Position numbers and translations under genes: made by a program | Notes under the pieces: generated by a model | What the model saw: only the letters and a program-made list of their open reading frames with translations | Database searches by the model: none | Told to the model about the DNA's origin: nothing | Shown: in pieces, positions 17,657 to 26,061 of the stretch | How the letters are laid out: every line of letters begins with the position of its first letter | Position numbering within the stretch: position 1 is the stretch's first letter | Assembly: GCA_050789445.1 (NCBI GenBank) | Contig: JAILXR010000001.1 | Span: forward strand, 2,604,001-2,668,000 | Direction: 5' to 3' | Length of the DNA stretch: 64,000 nt | Source of the DNA: JAWSVE01 sp050789445 | Lineage (GTDB): Bacteria > Pseudomonadota > Gammaproteobacteria > Pseudomonadales > Cellvibrionaceae

Positions 17657-18834
17657 TGAGTGGACTCCATGTTTGCGTTATTGGATGAGTCCTGTTCGAT
17701 CCTGTTGTTTTTCTTAAAATCTTCTTTAGCTAAATCTTTTTTTTCTAAGTACTTTTCTGCGATACCTGCTAGCCCTTTCGGCATGTACATTGTGGTTAAT
17801 ACAAATAATGCCCCCAATGCAAATAACCACAACTCGGGAAACTCGGTAGTAAAAATTGCTTTTGCATAGGTAATGACGACAGCACCGACAATCGCGCCAT
17901 AAAGCGTTCCCCGCCCACCAAGCGCAACTAAAATAACAATACCGATTGAATTAATAGGACTAAATTCTGCTGGGCTAATTGCTCCCATCATCGGAACATA
18001 AATAGCGCCGGCTATTCCAGCCAGGGCTGCAGAGAATGTAAAAATCATGACTTTGTAATGTTCTACTTTATAGCCAAGAAAACGAGTTCGACTTTCTGCG
18101 TCGCGGATCGAAACTAACACTCGCCCAAATTTACTACTCACAATATATTTACAGACTAGATATGAAAGGCATAAAACAATCGCCGCGAAAAACACTAAAA
18201 ATGAACGCGTGCTATCTGCCTGCACATTGAAACCGAGAATATCTTTAAAGTCAGTCAGTCCGTTATTTCCACCAAAACCAAAATCGTTCATAAAGAACGC
18301 CTGCATTAACGCGTAAGTTAAGGCTTGAGAAATAATTGAAAAATACACACCCGTAACACGTGATCGAAATGCTAACCAACCGAAAAGAAACGCTAAAACA
18401 CCAGGAACCAAAATCACCATCAGCATGGCAAAACCAAAGCTATCAAAGCCAAACCAATACCAAGGCAACGTATCCCAATCAAGAAATACCATGAAGTCCG
18501 GTAGATCAGGATTACCGTATACACCTCTATCACCTATTTGACGCATTAAATACATACCCATTGCGTAAGCACCTAAAGCGAAAAAAGCGCCATGCCCTAG
18601 ACTCAAAATTCCGCAGTATCCCCACACGAGATCTAACGCTAACGCCAAAATAGCAAAGCACAATATTTGACCCAATAGCGTTATCGTATAAGTAGAAATA
18701 CTAAACATAGAATTTTGCGGAGCGAGCACGTTCATCAATGGAACAATAACGCCCAAGCAAAAAATAAAACTGATAACATATTTCCCAATTCTATCTTGCT
18801 GAATAGCTTGGAATATTTTTGATTGTTTTAACAT
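17653..18834 (-). CDS. urtC: Urea ABC transporter permease UrtC
   Basis: Inner-membrane permease of the LivM type, 393 residues with about 8-10 hydrophobic segments. Family blocks are present: WGYCGILSLGHGAFFALGAYAMGM near residue 70, the FGFGGNNGLTDF block near 190, and the coupling loop RDAESRTRFLGY near 255. It forms a heterodimer with UrtB. A polar, asparagine-rich C-terminal tail of about 25 residues extends past the last membrane segment. It lies 14 bp after urtB and overlaps urtD. Confidence 0.96.
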   Translation of the reverse strand: MLKQSKIFQAIQQDRIGKYVISFIFCLGVIVPLMNVLAPQNSMFSISTYTITLLGQILCFAILALALDLVWGYCGILSLGHGAFFALGAYAMGMYLMRQIGDRGVYGNPDLPDFMVFLDWDTLPWYWFGFDSFGFAMLMVILVPGVLAFLFGWLAFRSRVTGVYFSIISQALTYALMQAFFMNDFGFGGNNGLTDFKDILGFNVQADSTRSFLVFFAAIVLCLSYLVCKYIVSSKFGRVLVSIRDAESRTRFLGYKVEHYKVMIFTFSAALAGIAGAIYVPMMGAISPAEFSPINSIGIVILVALGGRGTLYGAIVGAVVITYAKAIFTTEFPELWLFALGALFVLTTMYMPKGLAGIAEKYLEKKDLAKEDFKKNNRIEQDSSNNANMESTQ

Positions 18835-18848
18835 GAATTTATTTCCAA

Positions 18849-20465
18849 CTAATCTTCAACGAATCGGCCTTTCAGCGCGAATAAACCACGAGGCCGCCAC
18901 TGAATAAACAAAATAATAAAAACCAACATTAATATCTTTGCGATCACCGCTCCGGTAAACGGTTCCATGAATTTATTAGCGATACCGAGAATTAGCGCAC
19001 CGAGGAATGTCCCCATAATATTCCCAACACCGCCAAAGACCACCACCATAAATGAATCTACAATGAGAGTTTGACCAAGGTTAGGACCAACGCTGGTAAT
19101 TTGACTTAAAGCAACGCCAGCTATTCCCGCGATGCCTGAACCCAAACCAAATGTCATCGCATCAACCCAACTGGATTTTATTCCCATTGAATTTGCCATG
19201 CCACGATTCTGCGTCACCGCACGCATCTGTAAACCGACTAATGTTTTTTTCAGTAATACCGCCAACAACGCCAATACAATTAAACTAAAAATCAAAATAT
19301 AAATACGATTATATGTAAGCGACAAGGCGCCATTAAACTGCCAAAAACCACTCGCCCAATCTGGTGTCGCAACTGATACGTTATTTGCGCTGTACCCAGT
19401 ACGCACTAATTGCTGCAAGATTAGACTTACACCAAAAGTCGCCAGCAAAGTATCCAATGGTCGGCCGTATAGATGACGAATGATTATTCGTTCGATAAGC
19501 ACACCCATGCATCCCGACACCAAAAATGCTGCCGGTATTGCTATGAATAAAGAGTAATTTAAAAAATTGGGAAAGAGTTGCTGAATCGCAAACGTCGTGT
19601 AGGCGCCAAGCATGATCATTTCACCGTGGGCCATGTTGATGACACCCATCACACCGAAAGTAATGGCCAGACCAATAGCCGCCAACAAAAGAATGGAGCC
19701 TAAGCTGATGCCAAATAATAGATTTTCTGTGAACCCAAAAAAGCCTAGCTTAGCGTTAACTGAATCCAAAGCTTTTTCTGCAAATTGTGCTAATTCAGTA
19801 TTGGGCTCGAGATATTCACCTTCTTCATTTTTTTCGGCTAATGTATTTAAAATCGCAACGGCTTCAGGCTGTACCGTTTCACTCAATGCTTCAGCCGCGG
19901 ACAGTCTTAACGATTGATCTTCACTATAAATATCAATTAAGCCAAGACCTAAATTCAAATATTCTAATACCGCTGTTGACTCTTCTTTTTTAATCGCACT
20001 GGCTATCACATCGCGTAATCCAGAGTCTGGATTAGCCGCCATACTTTTTGCTGCCGATAGACGTAAAGCTTGATTTTTACTCGTCACTTCAAGAACAGCT
20101 ATATTGCTTTTGAGTGTTCTTCGAATTTTATTGGTGATTCTGATTTTTTTTAATTCATCAGAATAAATAGCGTCTGTTAATTGCCCAGAAATTAAATCCG
20201 TAACAGTCGTGTTGTTTTCGTTTTCATCAACAACAAATATTTTCTTAGTTTCTTTTTGATAAAATAACTTGGCATCTAATAACGCTTTTAACGTTGGCAG
20301 AACGCGAGGATCATTAATTTTTGCAGTGGCATTAATAACGCCAACAAGTTCACTTCTAGAACTTTCTACCAATAATGCAGCCTGGTTTTCAAATTCTTGT
20401 GCACAGCTTATGGATGATAGAAACAACCCAAAGACTATAAACAAAATTTTGTTTAAATTTTTCAT
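18849..20465 (-). CDS. urtB: Urea ABC transporter permease UrtB
   Basis: Inner-membrane permease of the LivH type with a long N-terminal extension (538 residues in all), as in many proteobacterial UrtB. Residues 1-22 form a signal peptide (ISCAQ) and about 23-230 are periplasmic with HEAT-like helical repeats (two copies of a QALRLSAA/QSLRLSAA-type block). The membrane part starts with LLFGISLGSILLLAAIGLAITFGVMGVINMAHGE, read here in two halves around residues 240-275. It is separated from urtA by 183 bp containing a terminator-like hairpin, so the permease/ATPase genes are probably made at lower levels than urtA. Confidence 0.95.
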   Translation of the reverse strand: MKNLNKILFIVFGLFLSSISCAQEFENQAALLVESSRSELVGVINATAKINDPRVLPTLKALLDAKLFYQKETKKIFVVDENENNTTVTDLISGQLTDAIYSDELKKIRITNKIRRTLKSNIAVLEVTSKNQALRLSAAKSMAANPDSGLRDVIASAIKKEESTAVLEYLNLGLGLIDIYSEDQSLRLSAAEALSETVQPEAVAILNTLAEKNEEGEYLEPNTELAQFAEKALDSVNAKLGFFGFTENLLFGISLGSILLLAAIGLAITFGVMGVINMAHGEMIMLGAYTTFAIQQLFPNFLNYSLFIAIPAAFLVSGCMGVLIERIIIRHLYGRPLDTLLATFGVSLILQQLVRTGYSANNVSVATPDWASGFWQFNGALSLTYNRIYILIFSLIVLALLAVLLKKTLVGLQMRAVTQNRGMANSMGIKSSWVDAMTFGLGSGIAGIAGVALSQITSVGPNLGQTLIVDSFMVVVFGGVGNIMGTFLGALILGIANKFMEPFTGAVIAKILMLVFIILFIQWRPRGLFALKGRFVED

Positions 20466-20585
20466 TGTGACACCGAATTACCAAACAGAAGAGACGTGAT
20501 TGTTATCTAGACTTGGGAAACTTGAATTTTATTCTAATAATACCCCGTAATAATACGGCGCTGTTTCTCAAGACTTAAAATAAAA

Positions 20586-20627
20586 AAGGCTTTTTAGCGT
20601 CTGAATACTTTATTGCTAAAAAGCCTT
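20586..20627 (-). terminator. Terminator-like hairpin between urtA and urtB
   Basis: Perfect 13-bp stem, AAGGCTTTTTAGC at 20586-20598 and GCTAAAAAGCCTT at 20615-20627, followed on the minus strand by a T-rich tail (TTTTTTATTTT, the first Ts belonging to the stem base). It probably terminates most transcripts after urtA and lets a fraction read through into urtBCDE. Confidence 0.75.
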
Positions 20628-20648
20628 CGTTCTAAATACTACAAGCCA

Positions 20649-21971
20649 TTAGAAATTTTGACCCGAGCATTTCTTAGTTTCGGTATTGTAGTTACCGCAG
20701 TTAATCTTTGAATCCTGCCAGTTAGATTCAATTTTTGCGCTTTCTGGTAAAAAATCAGTCCAAGCATCACCAGCGACTTCTTCCGTCTGAGAAACAATTT
20801 CAAATTGGCCGTCAGCTTGAATCTCGCCCATTAATACTGGTTTAGTGAAATGATGATTTGGTAGAACTTCAGCAATACCACCCGTCAAGTTAGGCACTTT
20901 AATGCCATACATTGCTGGAATTACTTTATCGACTTCAGCAGATTTTGCTTTTTCAACTGCTTTTACCCAAGCACTAAAACCTATAAAAGTGGCCTCCATT
21001 GGATCGTTAGTCACGTAAGGGCCTTTTATGCCATTAGATTTAGCAAACGTTTCCCACTGCTTAATAAACGTATCATTTACATCAGCTTCTGCGCTTTGAA
21101 AATAATTCCATGCAGCAAGATGGCCAACTAATGGGCCTGTATCAAAACCTTTTAGCTCTTCTTCACCAACAGAAAATGCAACCACTGGAATTTTCTCTGC
21201 TGTAATACCTTGGTTTCCTAACTCTTTATAAAAAGGTACGTTTGCGTCACCATTAATCGTAGACACTACAGCTGTTTTCTTACCTGCTGAACCGAATTTT
21301 TTAATTTCCGATACTCGTGTAGACCAATCAGAAAAGCTAAAGGGCGTGTAATTAACAGAGATATCTGCTTCAGCAACACCTTTACTCATCAAATAAGCTT
21401 TTAAGATTTTGTTGGTTGTTTGTGGATAAACATAATCAGTACCTTCAAGTACCCAACGCTTAACACCCTCTTCTTCCATCAAGTAATCAACAGCTGGAAT
21501 TGCTTGTTGATTTGGAGCAGCGCCCGTATAAAAAATATTTCGTGAAGATTCTTCACCTTCATATTGAACGGGATAAAACAGTAAACCGTTTAGCTCTTCT
21601 ACTACAGGCAACGTAAATTTGCGTGATACTGATGTCCAGCATCCAAAAATCACGTCAACTTTATTCACCTCTAAAAGCTCACGCGCCTTCACGCCAAATT
21701 TTGACCAATCGGCTTTTTCATCGCCAGGATCGACAACCACTGCTTCAAGCTTCTTGCCCATAACGCCACCTTTGGCATTTTGCGCATCGATAAGCATAAG
21801 TACTGTATCTTTTAACGTTGTCTCGCTGATTGCCAAAGGGCCGCTCATTGAATGTAGAATGCCGACTTTGATTGTATCCGCCGCTTGCGAAACTGCAGCC
21901 ATCATTGTCATGACTACTGCTGTCACAATAAGACCACTGAGCTTTCGCCATTGGCTAAATGATTTATTCAT
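20649..21971 (-). CDS. urtA: Urea ABC transporter substrate-binding protein UrtA
   Basis: Periplasmic urea-binding protein, 440 residues. It has a Sec signal peptide (AAVSQA, cleaved near residue 31) and then the typical UrtA block ADTIKVGILHSMSGPLAISE. The chosen start is the ATG at 21971, preceded by CGGGGG about 8 nt upstream. An in-frame start at 22046 is rejected because the sigma-54 promoter (22026-22041) lies inside that extension. The C-terminus carries two cysteines (residues NCGNYNTETKKC) that could form a disulfide. It heads the urt operon and is probably induced under nitrogen limitation. Confidence 0.96.
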   Translation of the reverse strand: MNKSFSQWRKLSGLIVTAVVMTMMAAVSQAADTIKVGILHSMSGPLAISETTLKDTVLMLIDAQNAKGGVMGKKLEAVVVDPGDEKADWSKFGVKARELLEVNKVDVIFGCWTSVSRKFTLPVVEELNGLLFYPVQYEGEESSRNIFYTGAAPNQQAIPAVDYLMEEEGVKRWVLEGTDYVYPQTTNKILKAYLMSKGVAEADISVNYTPFSFSDWSTRVSEIKKFGSAGKKTAVVSTINGDANVPFYKELGNQGITAEKIPVVAFSVGEEELKGFDTGPLVGHLAAWNYFQSAEADVNDTFIKQWETFAKSNGIKGPYVTNDPMEATFIGFSAWVKAVEKAKSAEVDKVIPAMYGIKVPNLTGGIAEVLPNHHFTKPVLMGEIQADGQFEIVSQTEEVAGDAWTDFLPESAKIESNWQDSKINCGNYNTETKKCSGQNF

Positions 21972-22025
21972 TGTTGTTATCCCCCGAGTTAAATTAGGTG
22001 CGAATAAGATCGCGCCCCAAGAGAT

Positions 22026-22041
22026 AGCATGTTTGGTGCCA
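22026..22041 (-). promoter_or_regulatory. Sigma-54 promoter for urtA
   Basis: On the minus strand TGGCACCAAACATGCT has -24 TGGCAC and -12 ATGC with GG-N10-GC spacing. Transcription would begin near 22014, giving a leader of about 40 nt before the urtA ATG at 21971. It supports NtrC/sigma-54 control of urea uptake and fixes the urtA start. Confidence 0.75.
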
Positions 22042-22181
22042 ACCATACTTTCTCAAAAGTAAAACGTAGCTAACGAGTTGTATTTGCAGGATTTTATTGA
22101 TTTATTTTATGAAACAAGAATTGAAGAACAAATCAGAATTTTTTTGAGTTTTCTAATTAATGCGTTTTTATGGTGCTCGCC

Positions 22182-22196
22182 GCACAGAATAAGTGC
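22182..22196. promoter_or_regulatory. Candidate NtrC site upstream of urtA
   Basis: GCACAGAATAAGTGC keeps the GCAC-N7-GTGC core of the NtrC palindrome and lies about 150 bp upstream of the urtA sigma-54 promoter. The inner bases depart from consensus. Further half-sites (GGTGC at 22172-22176 and GCACC near 22224) flank it. Confidence 0.6.
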
Positions 22197-22261
22197 TTTT
22201 AAATAGTAAGGCCGCACCATCAACGCTCAAAATTTTAAATCTTTTTTATTGGCTCTCTAAA

Positions 22262-22711
22262 TTACAAGGCGTGAAATAATTGCTCGCAAAGTTGTTTTAG
22301 CTTTTTTGCGTTTTTTAAATATTCATCGCTTGAACCACCGCCATTTAAAGTATCACGCATGACACAACTGATTTTTATGGGTATTTGTTCAGCTTCTTTT
22401 TTAAGCTTTCTACCTTTTACAGAAAGAACGATTCTTTTCTGTCGCTCATCACCCTCAAAGATTTCTCTTGTTAACAGTCCCTGCTTCTCAAGCCTTTTTA
22501 AGATTGGTGTTAACGTCCCAGAATCTAACCGTGTATGAGAACTCAAGGTTTTTACGCTGACCCCATCGTTCCCCCAAAGGCTGAGCATCACTATATATTG
22601 AGGGTATGTCAGCCCCAATGGCTCGAGTAATGGCCGATACGCACGAATAAGAGCATTTGTTGCTGAATAGAGTGAGTGGCAAACTTGAATATCTAAATCG
22701 AGCATTGGCAT
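22262..22711 (-). CDS. ohrR: OhrR-type MarR regulator (2-Cys)
   Basis: A 149-residue winged-helix repressor. The N-terminal block LDIQVCHSLYSATNAL contains the peroxidatic cysteine C11 of the OhrR/SarZ group. The DNA-recognition part is RLDSGTLTPILKRLEKQGLL near 61-80, with the wing at DERQKRIVLS. A second cysteine, C116, is 105 residues after the first, the same separation as the C22-C127 pair of Xanthomonas 2-Cys OhrR, so it probably senses organic peroxides or hypochlorite by disulfide formation. No ohr peroxidase gene is nearby; instead the divergent neighbour encodes a secreted heme protein. It may autoregulate through the repeats in the shared 170-bp intergenic region. Confidence 0.85.
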   Translation of the reverse strand: MPMLDLDIQVCHSLYSATNALIRAYRPLLEPLGLTYPQYIVMLSLWGNDGVSVKTLSSHTRLDSGTLTPILKRLEKQGLLTREIFEGDERQKRIVLSVKGRKLKKEAEQIPIKISCVMRDTLNGGGSSDEYLKNAKKLKQLCEQLFHAL

Positions 22712-22784
22712 TTGTATGGCAAACCTAAAAATCAGTTAATTTGAAAAGATACAGTGATATCGCTTAGCGCAACGATTCTACATT

Positions 22785-22846
22785 TTGCACGCAAACTATT
22801 TGACTATGCAATTTCCATATTATATTGTGCGCAAAGTATTTGCTAT
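22785..22846. promoter_or_regulatory. Tandem direct repeats, candidate OhrR operators
   Basis: Two near-identical copies of TTG(C/T)(A/G)CGCAAA(C/G)TATTTG followed by CTAT start at 22785 and 22825, exactly 40 bp apart. Each contains a TTG-N4-CAA inverted core. They lie between divergent ohrR and the heme-protein gene, a natural position for regulator binding. Binding by this OhrR is inferred. Confidence 0.55.
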
Positions 22847-22881
22847 CAAATTAATGTCGTTTTGATCTTAACAGGTGTTTT

Positions 22882-23460
22882 ATGAAACTATTTTCTCGAT
22901 TTCTCGCTTTTTCCGCCTTCACTATCATTGCTGCCAATCCTGCCTTTGCTGGGGAAACCAGCTCCGTTGAAATAACAGACGAAAGCTTTGGCTGTGTTCT
23001 AGATATGACCCCAGTTCGAGGCTTTTTTGTCGATAACCTACTCGGTAACCTGAAAGCGACAGTTGAAATCGCCAATTCTCCTACCGGTGGAAAATACCCT
23101 CCTGGCTCGGTCGTACAACTCGTGCCCGGAGAGGTTATGGTTAAACATGATGAAAATTTCAATGAAGCCACGAATGATTGGGAATTTTTTGAGTTAAATG
23201 TGTCCGCAGAAAACAGTAAGATAGGAAAACGCGGTTTTGATGACGTGGTCAATAAATTTGGCGGCAACTGTTTTGATTGTCATGCTAAAGCAGAAAAACA
23301 ATGGGACTTAGTGTGCGAAACAGGCCATGGCTGCGACCCACTGCCTTTAACAAAACAAATGGTATCTGTTATTCAAAAAACAGACCCGCGCTGTAAAGGT
23401 GTTGTGTTAACCGATGAAGAAAAAGCGATCGCTAAACAGTTGCAAGCATTATTCAAATAA
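22882..23460 (+). CDS. Secreted monoheme c-type protein, cytochrome P460-like
   Basis: A 192-residue periplasmic protein. A Sec signal peptide ends after AFA (residue 23), and one heme c motif CFDCH is at residues 130-134. The layout before it, GGKYPPGSVVQLVPGEVMVKHD...WEFFEL, followed by a C-terminal CxxCH and WDLVC, is reminiscent of the cytochrome P460 family, but the match is by eye and tentative. Four further cysteines (C38, C145, C151, C171) could form disulfides. It is divergent from ohrR and followed by a good terminator, so it forms its own unit. A role in handling reactive oxygen or nitrogen species is inferred from the regulator. Confidence 0.7.
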   Translation: MKLFSRFLAFSAFTIIAANPAFAGETSSVEITDESFGCVLDMTPVRGFFVDNLLGNLKATVEIANSPTGGKYPPGSVVQLVPGEVMVKHDENFNEATNDWEFFELNVSAENSKIGKRGFDDVVNKFGGNCFDCHAKAEKQWDLVCETGHGCDPLPLTKQMVSVIQKTDPRCKGVVLTDEEKAIAKQLQALFK

Positions 23461-23466
23461 TCATTA

Positions 23467-23506
23467 AAACGCTTAAACATAAATCTAATTGTTTAAGCGT
23501 TTTTTA
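23467..23506 (+). terminator. Terminator of the P460-like gene
   Basis: Perfect 12-bp stem, AAACGCTTAAAC at 23467-23478 and GTTTAAGCGTTT at 23491-23502, followed by TTTT. It begins 7 bp after the stop codon. Confidence 0.8.
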
Positions 23507-23548
23507 TGATGTTACTAAATACAGATTGAGACAAGTCTCGTGACGATA

Positions 23549-24394
23549 TTACGGCTTTATAATTAGCACATCTGTCCTTAAATTATGAAGCACCCGCTCC
23601 GCCGTATTCCCCAGCAACATTCCTTTCATACCCGTTCGACCAACACTACCCATAACGACGATATCCGCTTTTAACTTTTTCGCCACCCTAGGCACCGTTA
23701 CCGCCACATCTCCAGCGACCACATGAGTGGTTGCATTTTCAATTTTATTTTTTATTAAATACTTGTCCAATAAATCATTGGCCTCTTTCCCTTTTTTACT
23801 TAAAATCTCAGAAGGTTCAACGATATCAAGTTCCGTCAACGCCTTTGTAATAGCAATATTATAAATCACGTGTAACTGAGATTGTGTTATATCGCTAACT
23901 AGTTTGGCTGCTGACAACACTTTGGCATTAATTGTCTTTTGTTTCGTACTGGTATTTTCAATATCAATCGTTGCCAATATTTTTGGGTTCTTTTTCCACT
24001 GCTTAGCTGACGCTATTAAGATTGGACAATCTATTTGACGTATTAATTGCCAATCAACAGGAGTATGGAACAATGATTCGGATCGATTGCCCGTTTTGAT
24101 AACTAAATCCACTTTTGTCTGCTGACAAAACCCATAGATCCACTTCGCAATATCCTGATCAACAGCAATAATATGTTTTACTTTGACAGAAGGATCAAAG
24201 CTTTCTGAAATTTCTTTTTTAATATTTTCAGCCAAAGTTGTGCTATTTTTTAAGCTGTATTTTTTCTGATTAAGCGATGTAACAAATACCGCCAAAATAA
24301 CACTAGCGCCTAGGTCTTGAGCGACTGTATTTGTTTTTTTAAGTAGTTTTGACGAGGTATTACTATGGTCCCATACTGCAATTATTTTTTTCAT
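23549..24394 (-). CDS. Tandem-domain universal stress protein
   Basis: A 281-residue cytoplasmic protein with two UspA domains. The N-terminal domain begins KKIIAVWDHSNTSSKLL. The C-terminal domain ends with the ATP-binding signature MGSVGRTGMKGMLLGNTAERVL and DVLIIKP, so the second domain probably binds ATP; the first domain lacks this glycine motif. The ATG at 24394 was chosen because AGAGG lies about 6 nt upstream; a GTG two codons earlier overlaps that site. It resembles UspE-type proteins. It lies between the ohrR pair and ureG and has no clear tie to either. Confidence 0.88.
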   Translation of the reverse strand: MKKIIAVWDHSNTSSKLLKKTNTVAQDLGASVILAVFVTSLNQKKYSLKNSTTLAENIKKEISESFDPSVKVKHIIAVDQDIAKWIYGFCQQTKVDLVIKTGNRSESLFHTPVDWQLIRQIDCPILIASAKQWKKNPKILATIDIENTSTKQKTINAKVLSAAKLVSDITQSQLHVIYNIAITKALTELDIVEPSEILSKKGKEANDLLDKYLIKNKIENATTHVVAGDVAVTVPRVAKKLKADIVVMGSVGRTGMKGMLLGNTAERVLHNLRTDVLIIKP

Positions 24395-24630
24395 AAACAC
24401 CTCTTTTGATTGATGAACTGGGGAAACTTAAATACTTATTTTTTATTCAATAGATAAGCCTATCGAGTGATTATAGCAGTAAATTACTGCTTCGCTTTCC
24501 GCGCGATTATATCAATTATGTTATTTGCGGCTATTATATTATTCTAAATACCTAATTTCTGATCTGGATCAAATGATCTTTAGCTGCCAATCTGGCTCTA
24601 TATGTAGCTGATACGGATACGTTATCTGCG

Positions 24631-25251
24631 CTAAGTGACAGAAGGAGTTAACATTCCATGTTCCGTAATGAAATGAATAATCTCACTAAGTCCTTCGCCT
24701 GTTTTTAAGTTTGAGAACACAAACGGTTTATCCCCTCGCATCTTTTTCGCATCACGATCCATCACACTTAAATTAGCGCCTACATGCGGCGCCAAATCTG
24801 TCTTATTGATAATCAATAAATCTGATTTTGTAATTCCAGGTCCACCCTTTCTTGGTATTTTATCGCCAGCAGATACATCAATAACATAGAGGGTTAAATC
24901 AGATAATTCTGGGCTAAATGTCGCTGCTAAATTATCGCCGCCACTTTCAATGAGAATAACATCGAGATTTGGAAAACGAGTTTGTAATTCAGCTACTGCC
25001 GATAAATTCATTGAGGCGTCTTCACGAATTGCCGTATGTGGGCAACCACCTGTTTCAACACCAATGATGCGATCTTCTTCTAGCGCTTCGTTTCGCAGTA
25101 AAAATTCTGCATCTTCTCGCGTATAAATATCATTGGTAATCACAGCAATATCAAAAAGATCTTTTATTTCTGCACATAGCGCTTTTACTAAAGCCGTTTT
25201 TCCTGAGCCAACGGGGCCGCCGATACCTAAGCGTAGTGTTGGTTTTTTCAT
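24631..25251 (-). CDS. ureG: Urease accessory GTPase UreG
   Basis: SIMIBI-class GTPase that delivers nickel to urease, 206 residues. The P-loop GPVGSGKT is at residues 12-19, the nickel-binding CPH motif at 70-72 in ETGGCPHTAIRED, and the guanine-specificity motif NKTD near 149. It is the last gene of the urease cluster, 42 bp after ureF, and begins with an ATG preceded by GAGA. Confidence 0.97.
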   Translation of the reverse strand: MKKPTLRLGIGGPVGSGKTALVKALCAEIKDLFDIAVITNDIYTREDAEFLLRNEALEEDRIIGVETGGCPHTAIREDASMNLSAVAELQTRFPNLDVILIESGGDNLAATFSPELSDLTLYVIDVSAGDKIPRKGGPGITKSDLLIINKTDLAPHVGANLSVMDRDAKKMRGDKPFVFSNLKTGEGLSEIIHFITEHGMLTPSVT

Positions 25252-25293
25252 AACATAGTCTCTCGTTTAAAATTCAATAATTTTATTAGGCCA

Positions 25294-26061
25294 TTAAGAA
25301 CGGAATAGGCGTGAATATTGTGTTTCATGCTGCATTGACCCAATAGCCAATCTGGGTAAGTTACTGCCAATATTTTCCGTTTCAATAGCGAAAGATTTTT
25401 TAACCGTTTTGTTTACATCCGGCATTAATGCAATTAATAATTTTTGTGCGTCTGTTTGCCCTAAAGGTACCAGCTTTATTGCAGCCGCTACTTGGTTTTC
25501 TAACCAACTCCATACAAAGCCTTTTAATAAACTCGCCTCATCAACTTGCCAATGTGTTGCTGCAAGTGAAAACATCGTAACAAAGCTTGGCTTTTGCTTT
25601 AGATCTTTTTCTTTTAGCTGGATTTCTTTTTCTTTCCACTTTATTGCGTTGCTCACGTCTAAATCCACTAATAGCCGGAGAAGCGCTTCTCCCATCTGAG
25701 TATCTTCTAGTAAAAGTTCTTTTGATTCTCGGGAAACTAATAAAAAATTATTCCATTTACAAATTTCTTTCATATCTCCAGTTTGCCATGCATTTGTGAC
25801 ACGTAGAAGAACCGGCAAATCTAAACACCCCAAACCTTCCGACATCACATTCGCGATCCAATCTTTTGCTGTCTCAAAATTATTGACCCACTGATTTTCT
25901 ACAGCGGTCTCTAATCCTTGAGAATAAGCATAAGCGCCTACAGGTAATGCAGGGCTGACAAGATGTAATAAATGTAAGAGAGGATCGATTTCGGTTTTCG
26001 TACCAATAGTTTTATCTTCTTCTTTTTTCATATTGGAAGAATTTATATTTGGACTAGGCAT
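25294..26061 (-). CDS. ureF: Urease accessory protein UreF
   Basis: Acts with UreD and UreG in urease metallocentre assembly. The family block LLHLVSPALPVGAYAYSQGLE is present at the N-terminal side. The open frame runs on inside ureE to 26169, but UreF proteins are about 225-245 residues, so an internal start is more likely. The ATG at 26061 overlaps the ureE stop by 8 bp (translational coupling) and gives 255 residues. An ATG at 26031 would give 245. Neither has a strong ribosome-binding site. Confidence 0.9.
   Translation of the reverse strand: MPSPNINSSNMKKEEDKTIGTKTEIDPLLHLLHLVSPALPVGAYAYSQGLETAVENQWVNNFETAKDWIANVMSEGLGCLDLPVLLRVTNAWQTGDMKEICKWNNFLLVSRESKELLLEDTQMGEALLRLLVDLDVSNAIKWKEKEIQLKEKDLKQKPSFVTMFSLAATHWQVDEASLLKGFVWSWLENQVAAAIKLVPLGQTDAQKLLIALMPDVNKTVKKSFAIETENIGSNLPRLAIGSMQHETQYSRLFRS

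Noticed and set aside
21972..22046. N-terminal extension of urtA by 25 residues to the start at 22046
   Set aside because: The extension overlaps a sigma-54 promoter and lacks signal-peptide character; the ATG at 21971 has a better ribosome-binding site and a normal signal peptide follows.
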